From Acetobacteraceae bacterium (GTDB taxonomy: Bacteria > Pseudomonadota > Alphaproteobacteria > Acetobacterales > Acetobacteraceae), in NCBI GenBank assembly GCA_021732665.1, contig JAKFUL010000031.1, forward strand, positions 1 through 64,000: a stretch of 64,000 bases of DNA, written 5' to 3'. This document shows, piece after piece, positions 43,310 through 53,096 of the stretch (position 1 is the stretch's first letter; each line of letters opens with the position of its first letter). Made by a program: the position numbers and the translations under genes. A model generated the notes under the pieces. The model ran no database searches. It worked only from the letters and a program-made list of their open reading frames with translations, and was not told the DNA's origin.

Positions 43310-43855
43310 ATGGGAATTGTGCATTGCAACATGAAAATTCCCGAAAACCTCTCCACTCCTCTCCTGGCCGGGCAATGGACCATCCGCAAACTCCTGACAT
43401 CGGAAACGGCCGCGGTGCGGGAACATATGCTGCGGCTGGACCTCGATGCCCGCCGGTCGCGATTTTTCTGCGGCATGGGCGATGCGGCGCTCAGGGCGCA
43501 TTGCGACGCCATCTTCGCAGGCGGCGGGATCATCCTGGGCGCCTTCATCGCGGGCGTGTTGCGCGGCATCGGCGAATTGCGCCGGGAGAATCCGGTCTGG
43601 CAGCGGTCGGCGGAAGTGGCATTCTCGGTCGAGCGGCCGTTTCAGGGCCTGGGCATCGGCACGGAATTGCTGCGCCGATTGATCGAAATGGCGGGCCGCC
43701 GGGCGATCCGGACCGTGCATCTCCATTGCCTGGTGGACAATCTGGCGGCGCGCAGCATCGCGCGCGGTGCGGGTGGCGCGATGCACTATGCCGATGGCGT
43801 CATCTCGGCGGAGATCACGCAACCCCGCCGGACTGCCGAGAGCATGATGCGTTGA
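43310..43855 (+). CDS. GNAT-family N-acetyltransferase
   Basis: About 181 residues. The acetyl-CoA site is the FQGLGIGTELLRRLIEMA segment (motif A) preceded by AEVAFSVERP; motif B follows in VHLHCLVDNLAARSIARG. The substrate cannot be predicted. Starts at 43292 (TTG), 43310 (ATG) and 43331 (ATG) are all possible and none has a good ribosome site. The last residues and the stop lie inside the dispersed palindromic repeat, so the C-terminus has probably been replaced by repeat-encoded sequence. Confidence 0.82.
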   Translation: MGIVHCNMKIPENLSTPLLAGQWTIRKLLTSETAAVREHMLRLDLDARRSRFFCGMGDAALRAHCDAIFAGGGIILGAFIAGVLRGIGELRRENPVWQRSAEVAFSVERPFQGLGIGTELLRRLIEMAGRRAIRTVHLHCLVDNLAARSIARGAGGAMHYADGVISAEITQPRRTAESMMR

Positions 43856-43888
43856 GGCGGAATCGCCGGAAAAGCTGAATCCTTCTCT
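43840..43888. repeat. Dispersed palindromic repeat, copy 2
   Basis: The sequence GAGCATGATGCGTTGAGGCG and onward matches the reverse complement of 29198-29245 almost base for base for 35 bases. In this copy the outer right arm has decayed (CCTTCTCTC in place of CATGCTC), so the full palindrome is lost while the inner GGCGGAATCGCC hairpin is kept. The stop codon of the GNAT gene is inside the repeat. Confidence 0.8.
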
Positions 43889-43936
43889 CAACAATGGCCG
43901 GAGCACGCGGAGTGAACGCAGCGTGGTCCAGGCGCC

Positions 43937-44003
43937 GGGCTGACGCAGCCGCGGCGCTCGCCGCCCGAAGTGCCGGCCCGCGATCCGAAGCCTGCGTCAG
44001 CCC
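43937..44003. terminator. Inverted repeat between convergent GNAT and lacI genes
   Basis: A twelve-base perfect inverted pair, GGGCTGACGCAG (43937-43948) and CTGCGTCAGCCC (43992-44003), separated by 43 GC-rich bases that can fold further. It covers the end of the LacI gene (stop at 43997-43999) and lies where transcription from both sides meets, so it may terminate one or both. There is no T run, so factor-dependent termination is more likely. Confidence 0.4.
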
Positions 44004-45004
44004 AGGGGCCGGGCCGAGGAACGGCGCACCACCAGCTCGATCGGCAATTCCACCCGGCGGGCGCAGGGCTTGCCCCGCAGCCGTGCCAGCACGAGGCCCG
44101 CGGCCGCCTCGCCGATCCTGGCGGTGGGGACATGCACGGTGGTGAGGGAGGGCTGGAGATGCGCCGCCATTTCCAGATTGTCGATGCCCACCACCGAGAG
44201 GTCGCCGGGCACGCTGATCCCGCGCGACTGCGCCTCCACCAGGCAGCCGACGGCGAGCTGATCGATGCCGCAGACAATCGCGGTCGGCGGCTCGGCCAGG
44301 GCCAGCAGGGCGGCACAGCCGGTGCGCCCGCCGGCGAGGCTGAATTCCTGCTCCGCCACACGCCATTCCGGCAGGTCGAGGCCGCGCGCGGCCAGCGCAT
44401 CGCGCACGCCCGCCATTCGCGCGCGCTGCCGGTCATTGTGCCGGATCGCCCCGCAGACCACGCCGAGCCGGCTGTGCCCGAGCTCGATCAGATGCTCGGC
44501 GGCCAGGCGCCCGGCCGCGTGGTTGTCGACCACCACCGCGTCGAAGCGGTCATCGTCGCACCAGGTGAGCACGACCGGAACGCCGGCGCTCTCCAGCACC
44601 TCCCAGGCTTCGGTCGAGCGCTGCGCGCCGACCAGGATCACACCATCCACGCCGCGCGCCAGCAACCCGCGCAGCACGGCGAGTTCGGTCTCCGGCTGGT
44701 AGTGGGACGAGGCGACGAGCAGGCTGTGCCCGGCCGCGGTCAGCACCTCCTGCATGGCCTGCAGGGCGCGCGCGAAGATCGGATTGTCGAGGGTGGGGAT
44801 GATGGCGGCGATGCCGCTTCCGGGATGGCCACGCGCGGCGTCCAGCGCATGCGGCCCGCCCAGCCGCAGGGCGGCGGAGCGCACGCGCGCGAGGGTGTGG
44901 GCGCTGACGATCTCTGGCTGCGCGAGGCTGCGCGAGGCGGTGGCGAGGGAAACCCCGGCGGCGGCCGCGATGTCGAGCAGCCGGGGGCGAAGGCGCGGCT
45001 TCAT
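43997..45004 (-). CDS. LacI-family transcriptional regulator
   Basis: A 335-residue repressor-type protein. Residues 5-55 are the LacI helix-turn-helix and hinge (RLLDIAAAAGVSLATASRSL, then IVSAHTLARVRSAALRLG). The periplasmic-binding-like effector domain (about 60-330) has IAAIIPTLDNPIFARALQAM, GVDGVILVGAQR, HLIELGHSRLGVV and ISVPGDLSVVGIDNLEMAAH. It is divergent from the transport/catabolic operon starting at 45120 and probably represses it until a ligand, perhaps the transported substrate, is bound. The ATG at 45004 is chosen because upstream residues in frame read through the promoter region. Confidence 0.93.
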   Translation of the reverse strand: MKPRLRPRLLDIAAAAGVSLATASRSLAQPEIVSAHTLARVRSAALRLGGPHALDAARGHPGSGIAAIIPTLDNPIFARALQAMQEVLTAAGHSLLVASSHYQPETELAVLRGLLARGVDGVILVGAQRSTEAWEVLESAGVPVVLTWCDDDRFDAVVVDNHAAGRLAAEHLIELGHSRLGVVCGAIRHNDRQRARMAGVRDALAARGLDLPEWRVAEQEFSLAGGRTGCAALLALAEPPTAIVCGIDQLAVGCLVEAQSRGISVPGDLSVVGIDNLEMAAHLQPSLTTVHVPTARIGEAAAGLVLARLRGKPCARRVELPIELVVRRSSARPLG

Positions 45005-45024
45005 GGCGCCATGATCCGCCCGCC

Positions 45025-45038
45025 TGAAAATTTTTTCA
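45025..45038. promoter_or_regulatory. Candidate LacI-family operator
   Basis: The AT-rich palindrome TGAAAATTTTTTCA has perfect six-base arms (TGAAAA/TTTTCA) around a TT centre. It lies 20 bases upstream of the lacI start and 80 bases upstream of the divergent operon, where a shared autoregulatory operator would be expected. It stands out in DNA that is otherwise very GC-rich. Confidence 0.45.
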
Positions 45039-45119
45039 AGCGAGCATCGGGCCGTGCGGCTGTTTATATTTGACTTCGCCGGGAGCCGATGAAAGCATCG
45101 TGAAAACACGTCTGGAGAC

Positions 45120-45920
45120 ATGTCCTTGGCCACGGGCGCGGCGCCTGCGCGGTTTCACCGCGCGTTTTTCGTGGGTGCCCTCACCATTGTCGCGGTGCTC
45201 GCGCTCTGGTGGGTGGCGACGACGGGGACGCGTTGGCTCAACCCGCTGCGCCTGCCGGCCCCGTCCGAGGTTTGGGCCGCCCTGCAGCAGATCCTCGACC
45301 GCGGCTATGCCGGCGCCACGCTCTGGCAGCACGCGATGCACAGCCTTGGCCTTGTCGCGCGCGGCTTCGCCGTGGCGATCGTCACGGGGATTCCGCTCGG
45401 GCTGCTGATGGGCTGGAGCCGCCGGGCCGAGGCGCTGATCAACCCGATCTTTCTGCTGCTGCGCCCGATACCCGCGCTGGCCTGGATTCCGCTCGCCATC
45501 GTCTGGTTCGGCCTGGGCGACACGGGCAAGGTCTTCGTCATCTGGTTGACCGCCTTCGTGCCCGCGGTGATCAATGCCTTCACCGGCGTGCGCAACGTGG
45601 ACCCGGTACTGATCGCCGCCGCCCGCACCCAGGGCGCATCGACCGCGCAGGTGATCCGCCATGTCGTGATCCCGGGGTCGATGCCGCTGATCTTCACCGG
45701 GCTGCGGCTCTCGCTGCAGGCCTCCTGGACCACGCTGGTCGCGGCCGAGCTGGTCGGCGCGTTTTTCGGCCTGGGCCGGGTGCTGAACATTGCCGGGCAG
45801 GACATCTTTCCCGGCATGATCATCGTGGGGATGGTGGCGGTGGCGGTCTGCGGCGCGGCCACCACCTGGCTGCTCGGGCTGCTGGAGCGGCGGGTGCTCA
45901 ACTGGCGGCAGGCGATCTGA
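45120..45920 (+). CDS. ABC transporter permease 1, SsuC/TauC type
   Basis: A 266-residue inner-membrane protein with about six helices. Typical segments are LPAPSEVWAALQQIL, GIPLGLLMGWSRRAEALINP, LRPIPALAWIPLAIVWFGLGD and the EAA loop AARTQGASTAQVIRHVVIPG. The subfamily carries sulfonates, taurine, nitrate or pyrimidine-like ligands. GGAG is only two bases from the ATG at 45120, so the TTG two codons later (45126) may be the true start. First gene of the operon divergent from lacI; its stop overlaps permease 2 by one base. Confidence 0.92.
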   Translation: MSLATGAAPARFHRAFFVGALTIVAVLALWWVATTGTRWLNPLRLPAPSEVWAALQQILDRGYAGATLWQHAMHSLGLVARGFAVAIVTGIPLGLLMGWSRRAEALINPIFLLLRPIPALAWIPLAIVWFGLGDTGKVFVIWLTAFVPAVINAFTGVRNVDPVLIAAARTQGASTAQVIRHVVIPGSMPLIFTGLRLSLQASWTTLVAAELVGAFFGLGRVLNIAGQDIFPGMIIVGMVAVAVCGAATTWLLGLLERRVLNWRQAI

Positions 45921-46729
45921 TGGCGAACCGCAATTTTCTCGGCCCGGCCGGCACGGTGCTTGGCGTGGTGGAATTCTGGCTGCTGACGCTTGCCGGCTTC
46001 ACCCTGTTCTTCGGCGGCTGGATGCTGGTCGCCTGGTCGGGGCTGATGCCGGCCAATCTGCTGCCCTCGCCGCTCGCGGTGTGGGAGACGCTGGTGCGGC
46101 TGTGGAACCAGCCCTTCGCCGGGCATGTCTATGCCGAGCATCTGACGGCCAGCATCGGCCGGTTTCTGATGGGCTGGGCGATCGCGGTGGCCATCGGCAT
46201 TCCGCTCGGCCTGCTGATGGGCTGGTATCGCATCCTCGATGAGATCATCACGCCGCTTTTCGACAGCATCCGCTTCGTGGCGCCCCTCGCCTGGGTGCCG
46301 CTGGCGGCGTTGTGGTTCGGCACCGGCATCGGCGGGCCGCTGCTGATCATCTTCGTCGGCTCCTTCGCGCCATGCCTGATCAGCGCCTATCGCGGCGCGA
46401 GGCTGGTCGAGCCGCGCCTGGTGGAAGCCGCGCAGACCATGGGCGCCAGCGGGCGGCGGATCATCCAGCATGTGCTGGTGCCCGGCGCCATGCCTTCGAT
46501 CATCTCCGGGTTGCGGGTCTCGGCAGGGCTGGGCTGGCAATCGCTGGTCGGTTCGGAACTGATCGTGGTCGGCGCGGGCCTGGGCTATCTGATGGTGCAG
46601 GGGCAGGGAAACCTCGCCACCAACATCGTGATCGCGGGCATGGTCGGGATCGGCGTCGTGGGGTTCGCGATCGATGTGGCGCTGCGCGGCGTCGAGGCCT
46701 GGTTCAAGCGGCGATGGGGTCAGACATGA
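45920..46729 (+). CDS. ABC transporter permease 2, SsuC/TauC type
   Basis: A 269-residue inner-membrane permease related to the preceding one: LLPSPLAVWETLVRLW, AVAIGIPLGLLMGWYRILDE, FVAPLAWVPLAALWFGTG and the EAA loop AAQTMGASGRRIIQHVLVPG. Two different permease subunits imply a heterodimeric channel, whereas SsuC- and TauC-type systems are usually homodimeric with a single gene. The ATG overlaps the previous stop (TGATG) and the stop overlaps the ATPase start (ATGA). Confidence 0.92.
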   Translation: MANRNFLGPAGTVLGVVEFWLLTLAGFTLFFGGWMLVAWSGLMPANLLPSPLAVWETLVRLWNQPFAGHVYAEHLTASIGRFLMGWAIAVAIGIPLGLLMGWYRILDEIITPLFDSIRFVAPLAWVPLAALWFGTGIGGPLLIIFVGSFAPCLISAYRGARLVEPRLVEAAQTMGASGRRIIQHVLVPGAMPSIISGLRVSAGLGWQSLVGSELIVVGAGLGYLMVQGQGNLATNIVIAGMVGIGVVGFAIDVALRGVEAWFKRRWGQT

Positions 46730-47520
46730 GTGAGATCGTCTTTCGCGGCGTCACCAAGACCTTCCGCCTGCCCAAGGGCGGCGATTTCCTGGCCATCGAC
46801 ACCACCGATCTGCGGATCGAGGAGCGCGAATTCGTGGCCATCGTCGGCCCCTCGGGCTGCGGCAAGACGACGCTGATGCGCATGGCCGCGGGCCTCGAAT
46901 TCCCCAGCACCGGCAGCGTCGAGGTGGGTGGCCGCGCGGTGCGCGGGCCAGGGCCGGAGCGCGCCGTGGTGTTCCAGCAATTCGCCCTGATGCCCTGGAA
47001 ATCGGTGCGCGAGAACATCGGCTTCGGCCTGATGTGCAAGGGCACGCCGCGCGCCGAGGCCGAGGCCGCCATCGCGCATTATGTCGAGCTGATGGGCCTG
47101 GCGGGGCATGAGGACAGCTTCCCGCACCAGCTTTCCGGCGGCATGCAGCAGCGCGTGGCCATCGCGCGGGCCTATGTGATGAACCCCGCCGCCCTGCTGA
47201 TGGACGAGCCCTTCGGCGCGCTGGATGCGCAGACCCGCATCGTGATGCAGGAGGAGCTGGTGCGCCTGGCACGGCGCAACCCGCGCACCGTCCTCTTCAT
47301 CACCCATTCGGTGGAGGAGGCGGTGTATCTGGCCGACCGGGTGGTGGTGATGGGCCGCAAGCCCGGCCGCATCATCGAGACCATCGACATCCGGCCCTTG
47401 CGCGAAAGCGAGGCCTGGGAAAGCCAGCCGATCGAGGAGGTCATGGACCGGCCCTCCTTCACCCAGATGCGCAGCCGGATCTGGAAGCTGCTCAAGGCGC
47501 GCGAGGCGCAGAACGCATGA
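46726..47520 (+). CDS. ABC transporter ATPase, SsuB/TauB type
   Basis: A 264-residue ATPase. Walker A is [18 protein letters not shown], the Q-loop is [20 protein letters not shown], the signature [17 protein letters not shown], Walker [17 protein letters not shown] and the H-loop FITHSVEEA. The LMPWKSVxEN wording is characteristic of the nitrate/sulfonate/taurine subfamily. It powers the two permeases just upstream. The start at 46726 overlaps the permease 2 stop by four bases. Confidence 0.94.
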   Translation: MSEIVFRGVTKTFRLPKGGDFLAIDTTDLRIEEREFVAIVGPSGCGKTTLMRMAAGLEFPSTGSVEVGGRAVRGPGPERAVVFQQFALMPWKSVRENIGFGLMCKGTPRAEAEAAIAHYVELMGLAGHEDSFPHQLSGGMQQRVAIARAYVMNPAALLMDEPFGALDAQTRIVMQEELVRLARRNPRTVLFITHSVEEAVYLADRVVVMGRKPGRIIETIDIRPLRESEAWESQPIEEVMDRPSFTQMRSRIWKLLKAREAQNA

Positions 47521-47537
47521 CACAGAGGAGAACAGGT

Positions 47538-48593
47538 ATGCTTCGAAGGATACTCATCGGCGGCATCGCGGCATTGTCGCTCGGGCTCGCGGCACCGGTG
47601 CTGGCACAGGGCACGCCGGCCGCGCCGCAGCGGCTGAACATCTCCATCCAGCCCGCGGATTTCTCCATGTTCCCGGTCTTCCTGGCCGGCGAGCAGGGCT
47701 GGTGGCGGCAGATGGGCATCGAGCCCACCATCACCTTCTTCCCGGCCGGCCCGCCGCAGGTCGCGGCCGCCGCGGCGAATGCCTGGGATGTCGGCATCAC
47801 CGGCTCGGCCCCCGCGGTGCTCGGCGCCTCGCGTTTCAACCTGCGCACCATCGGCATCTCCAATGACGAGAGCCAGACCAACATCCTGATGGTCCGCGCG
47901 GCCGACCTCGCCGGCATCCGCGCCAATCCCGCCAGCCTGCGCGGCCAGCGCGTGCTGATCACCGTGAACACGACGGTCGATTACGTGCTGCAGAACTGCC
48001 TGCGCACCTTCGGCCTGGCGCGCACCGATCTTCAGGTCGTGAACCTGGCGCAGGCGCAGATCCTCTCCGCCTTCTCGACCGGCGAGGGCCGCGTCGCCGG
48101 CCTCTGGGCGCCGAACATCTACACCGCCGAGGAGCGCATGGGGGCCGTGCCGCTGTGCAGCGGCTCCGATGCCGGGGCGACCGTGCCCTCCAACATCGTC
48201 GTGCGCGACGATTATCTGCGGCAGAACCCGGAGATGGTCGCGCGCTTCCTCGCCACCGTGCTGCGCGGCATCGCCTGGACCAAGACCAACCGCGAGGCCG
48301 CGCTGCAATCCATGCAGCGCTTCTATGCCCAGGGCGGCGTGACCATCTCGCCCGCCGCACTCGGCGCCGAGATCGACCGCCACCCGACCTTCGGGCTGGA
48401 GGAGCATCTGCGCCTGATGGACCGTGGCGCCGGCCCCTCGCAGGTCGATCGCTGGTTCGAGGGGCTGGCCGCCTTCCTCGCCCAGGTCGGCACGGTCGCC
48501 AATCCGCCCGCGCCCTCGGTTTATATCACCGATGAGGTGCTGCGGCGGATCGCCGGCAATCCGGCCCTGCGCGCCTTCGCGCTGAACCAGTAA
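47538..48593 (+). CDS. ABC substrate-binding protein, SsuA/NMT1 type
   Basis: A 351-residue periplasmic protein with signal MLRRILIGGIAALSLGLAAPVLAQ. It shows LNISIQPADFSMFPVFLAGE, WWRQMGIEPTITFFPAGPP, ANAWDVGITGSAPAVLGA and LRGQRVLITVNTTVDYVLQN, the NMT1/SsuA layout. AGGAG lies seven bases before the ATG at 47538, which is better than the ATG at 47517 buried in the ATPase end. It gives the preceding transporter its specificity; the ligand is probably small and anionic but unproven. Confidence 0.92.
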   Translation: MLRRILIGGIAALSLGLAAPVLAQGTPAAPQRLNISIQPADFSMFPVFLAGEQGWWRQMGIEPTITFFPAGPPQVAAAAANAWDVGITGSAPAVLGASRFNLRTIGISNDESQTNILMVRAADLAGIRANPASLRGQRVLITVNTTVDYVLQNCLRTFGLARTDLQVVNLAQAQILSAFSTGEGRVAGLWAPNIYTAEERMGAVPLCSGSDAGATVPSNIVVRDDYLRQNPEMVARFLATVLRGIAWTKTNREAALQSMQRFYAQGGVTISPAALGAEIDRHPTFGLEEHLRLMDRGAGPSQVDRWFEGLAAFLAQVGTVANPPAPSVYITDEVLRRIAGNPALRAFALNQ

Positions 48594-49927
<1,334 letters not shown>

Positions 49928-49928
<1 letters not shown>

Positions 49929-51112
49929 TGTCGCGCCTGGATCGCGACCTCTCCTCGCCGCCGCCGATCCCGGAGGAGGGGATCGCGGCGGTGGAGGGCG
50001 TGCTGCGCTCGGGCTGGCTGCATCGCTATGGCGAGACGATGGGCGATGCGTCCGAGGTCTCGCTGCTGGAGGCCGATTTTGCCGCGTTGCTGGGCAGCCG
50101 CTATGTCGTCGCGGTGAATTCCTGCGGCAGCGCGATGTTCCTCGCCCTGCTCTGCACCGGCGTGAAGCCGGGCGGGCGCGTGCTGATGAACGCCTTCACC
50201 CTGGCCCCCGTCCCCGGCGCGGTCGCCCATGCGGGGGCGGAGCATGTGCTGGTGGACGTCACCCCCGATCTGGTGATCGACCTCGATGACCTGGCGCAAA
50301 AGGCCGAGGCGTCCGGCGCGCGCCATCTGCTGCTGTCGCACATGCGCGGCCACATCGCCGATATGGGCCGCCTGATGGCGTTGTGCGAGCGCCTGGGCCT
50401 CACCGTCATCGAGGATTGCGCCCACACCATGGGTGCCAGCTGGGCCGGGCGGCCGACCGGCACCTTCGGCCGCGTCGGCTGCTTCAGCCTGCAGGCCTAC
50501 AAGCACGTCAATGGCGGCGAGGGCGGGTTGCTCGCCACCGATGATCCGGATGTGGCGGCGCGCGCCATCCTGCATTCGGGCAGCTACATGCTCTATGGCC
50601 AGCATCGCGCGCGGCCGGAGGAGGCGGTCTTCGCCCGCTGGCGCGATGTCACGCCGAATTTCTCGCTTCGCATGTCCAACCTGGTGGCCGCCGCCGCGCG
50701 CCCGCAACTGCCCCTGCTGGCCGGGCGCGCGCGCATCTGGAACGACCGCTACGGGCGGCTGGCCACCGCACTCGCCGCCATCCCTGGGCTGCGCCTGCCG
50801 CATCGCCCGCAGGAGGAGGAATTCGTGCAATCCTCCATCCAGTTCGCCGTGAGCGGCCTCGACGACGCGCACTTCGCCGCTTTCCTCGAACGCAGCCGGG
50901 CGCGGGGGGTGTTTCTGAAGTGGTTCGGCGCGAAGCGGGCCACGGGCTATACCAGCGTCTCCGCGCAATGGGGGTTCCTGAGCGATCCGCACACGCCGCC
51001 GGTCACGGCGGGGGTGCTGGAGCGGCTCTGCGACATGCGCATTCCACTGACCCTCACCGAGGCGGAATGCGGCATCATCGCCGGCATCATCGCCGAGGAA
51101 CTCGCCGCGTGA
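49928..51112 (+). CDS. DegT/DnrJ/EryC1/StrS-family aminotransferase
   Basis: A 394-residue PLP enzyme. It starts [20 protein letters not shown], has [15 protein letters not shown] (PLP phosphate), [19 protein letters not shown] (Asp and His contacts) and the Schiff-base Lys192 in [14 protein letters not shown]. The family normally aminates keto-sugars in cell-surface and antibiotic pathways. Here it is inside a catabolic operon, between the HpsN-like dehydrogenase (ATGA overlap) and an SDR (GTGA overlap), with no sugar-nucleotide genes. It might deaminate an imported amino compound to the keto form. That is a hypothesis. Confidence 0.9.
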
Positions 51113-51855
51113 ACCGCCTGGAACGGCTCTTCTCGCTGCAGGGGCGCACGGCCTTCGTCACCGGCGGCAATTCCGGCATCGGCCTCGCCATCGCCCGCGC
51201 CTTGGGGTTGGCCGGGGCCACGCTCGTGCTCTCGGCGCGGCGGGAGGCGGCGCTGGCGCGGGCGGTGGCCGAACTCGCGGGCGAGGGCATCGCGGCGCAG
51301 GCGCTGCCGCTCGATCTGGCCCGGCCCGATCTGGGCGAGATCGCCGCCTCGCCCGACATCCTGGTGAATGCCGCCGGCGTCAATCTGCGCCAGCCCTTCA
51401 CCGAGGTGACCGCCGCCGCCTTCGATCTGCACATGGCCTTGCATCTGCGCGCGCCCTTCCTGCTGACGCAGCGTTTCGCGCCCGCCATGGCGGCGCGGGG
51501 CTGGGGGCGCATTCTCAATATCGGCTCGCTGCAATCCTTCCGCGCCTTCCCCGACAGCGCGCCCTATGGCGCGGGCAAGGGCGGCGTGGCGCAACTCACC
51601 CGCGCCATCGCCGAGGCCTGGTCGCGCCAGGGCGTCACCTGCAACGCCATCGCGCCGGGCTTCTTCCCGACCGCGTTGACCGCGCCGGTCTTCAACGACG
51701 CGCCGCGTGCGGCCGCACTTGCCGAGCGCACCTGCATCGGCCGCAACGGGGCGCTGGAGGATCTGCACGGCGCGGCCGTGTTTCTCTGCTCCGATGCCGC
51801 CGCTTATGTCACCGGCCAGATCCTGGCCGTGGATGGAGGCTTCCTCGCCAAATGA
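51109..51855 (+). CDS. Short-chain dehydrogenase/reductase
   Basis: A 248-residue Rossmann oxidoreductase from the GTG at 51109. The cofactor motif is TGGNSGIG (18-25), NAAG lies at 87-90, and the catalytic set is Ser140 (NIGSLQ), Tyr153 and Lys157 (APYGAGKGG). The C-terminal DGGFLAK ending is usual for classical SDRs of the gluconate dehydrogenase/FabG-like group. It probably interconverts a hydroxyl and a keto group in the operon's pathway, together with the zinc-type ADH downstream. Confidence 0.92.
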   Translation: MNRLERLFSLQGRTAFVTGGNSGIGLAIARALGLAGATLVLSARREAALARAVAELAGEGIAAQALPLDLARPDLGEIAASPDILVNAAGVNLRQPFTEVTAAAFDLHMALHLRAPFLLTQRFAPAMAARGWGRILNIGSLQSFRAFPDSAPYGAGKGGVAQLTRAIAEAWSRQGVTCNAIAPGFFPTALTAPVFNDAPRAAALAERTCIGRNGALEDLHGAAVFLCSDAAAYVTGQILAVDGGFLAK

Positions 51856-51865
51856 AGGTCGCCCG

Positions 51866-52855
51866 ATGAAAGCGCTGGTCCAGACCGCGCCCAACACCCT
51901 GATCTATCGCGAGGAGCCCGAGCCCGGCGCGCGCGCGGGCGAGGCGCTGGTCCGCGTTGAGGCGGTGGGCATCTGCGGCTCCGACATGCACGCCATCCAT
52001 GGTCATGACCCGCGCCGCCCCACGCCGATCATCCTGGGCCACGAGGCGGCGGGGCGCGTGCTGGATGGCCCGCTGGCCGGAAGCCGCGTGGCGGTGAACC
52101 CGCTCTGGGCACCGATGGATTGCCCCTTCGCGCGCGATGGCCGGCCGCATCTCTCGCCGCGCCGGGAAATCCTCTCGATGCCGCCGCGGCCTGGCGCCTT
52201 CGCCGAATGGGTGCGCGCGCCGATCGAGAATCTGGTGGTCATTCCCGAGGCGATGCCGGCCGCTCAAGCGGCACTCGCCGAGCCCATCGCGGTCGCCTAT
52301 CACGCCGTGCATCACGGCGCCCGGCTGCTGGCCCGATCGCTGCCCGAGCAGCGCTGCGTCGTGCTCGGCGGCGGCGCGATCGGGCTCGCCTGCGCGCTGG
52401 TGCTGCGACAGGCCGGCGCGGGCGAGATCTGGCTGATCGAACCCAATGCGGCGCGGCGCGAGACGGCGATGCGCGCGGGCATCACGCAAAGCCGCGCGCC
52501 CGCGGATGGGCCGGAGGATGGCAGCGCCGGGCTTGTGCTGGATGCCGTGGGCAGTGCCGCGACGCGCGCCGCCTCCTGCCGCCTGGCCCGCCCCGGTGGC
52601 GTCATCGTGCATGCCGGCCTGCTGCCGGGTGCCGAGGGTCTGGATGTGCGGCGGCTGACGTTGCAGGAGATCACCTTCACCGGCACCTATTGCTACACGC
52701 CGGGCGAGTTCCGCACCGTCGTTCGCCTGCTCGCCGAGGGCCGCCTGGGGGCGCTGGATTGGCTGGAGACGCGGCCCCTCGCGGCGGGCGCGCAGGCGGT
52801 GGCCGATATCGATGCGGGGCGGGTTGCCGCCGCGAAGGTCGTCCTTGTTCCGTAG
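51866..52855 (+). CDS. Medium-chain zinc-type alcohol dehydrogenase lacking the structural zinc site
   Basis: A 329-residue MDR enzyme of the threonine/L-idonate dehydrogenase type. Catalytic zinc ligands are present: Cys37 in GICGSDMHA and His59-Glu60 in LGHEAAG. The cofactor domain has VVLGGGAIGLACALVLRQAG. In the lobe where relatives carry four cysteines for a structural zinc (about 84-104), this protein has only Cys86 (DCPFARDGRPHL). It is last in the operon, eleven bases after the SDR stop. A hairpin follows. The function is probably oxidation or reduction of a secondary alcohol in the same pathway. Confidence 0.9.
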   Translation: MKALVQTAPNTLIYREEPEPGARAGEALVRVEAVGICGSDMHAIHGHDPRRPTPIILGHEAAGRVLDGPLAGSRVAVNPLWAPMDCPFARDGRPHLSPRREILSMPPRPGAFAEWVRAPIENLVVIPEAMPAAQAALAEPIAVAYHAVHHGARLLARSLPEQRCVVLGGGAIGLACALVLRQAGAGEIWLIEPNAARRETAMRAGITQSRAPADGPEDGSAGLVLDAVGSAATRAASCRLARPGGVIVHAGLLPGAEGLDVRRLTLQEITFTGTYCYTPGEFRTVVRLLAEGRLGALDWLETRPLAAGAQAVADIDAGRVAAAKVVLVP

Positions 52856-52874
52856 GAAAGCCGGGCGGGCTTTC
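52856..52874 (+). terminator. Possible terminator of the 45120-52855 operon
   Basis: GAAAGCC (52856-52862) pairs with GGCTTTC (52868-52874) directly after the ADH stop, with a five-base loop. There is no T run after the stem, so it may work weakly or with Rho. The remaining 220 bases to pheS hold further GC-rich inverted sequence (GCCGGCGCG...GGCGCCGGC) but no recognisable leader peptide. Confidence 0.4.
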
Positions 52875-53096
52875 GCGCGGGCGCGACATCCTTCCGATCA
52901 CGGCCGATAGGCTTGCGGCCGGCGCGCGGCACGTGCCGCATGGCGCCGGCGTCTGGTTCATGATCGCAGCCCTGGTCAGCGCGATCGGTTCGGCGTCCCC
53001 GCAGAAGCCGATATCGAGGCCCGGCCTTCGCCGCCATCGCGCGCCGCTGCGCAAGGGGCCTTGCCTCCCGCCGCCTTTCGGTGTGAAGCACCGGCC

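Noticed and set aside
43292-43331. Transmembrane or signal segment at the start of the GNAT protein
   Set aside because: The alternative N-termini are polar and the ribosome sites are weak; nothing supports export.
52875-53096. Phe-rich leader peptide or T-box controlling pheST
   Set aside because: No run of Phe codons and no T-box sequence; the only short frame there lacks Phe enrichment. GC-rich hairpins alone are not evidence of attenuation.
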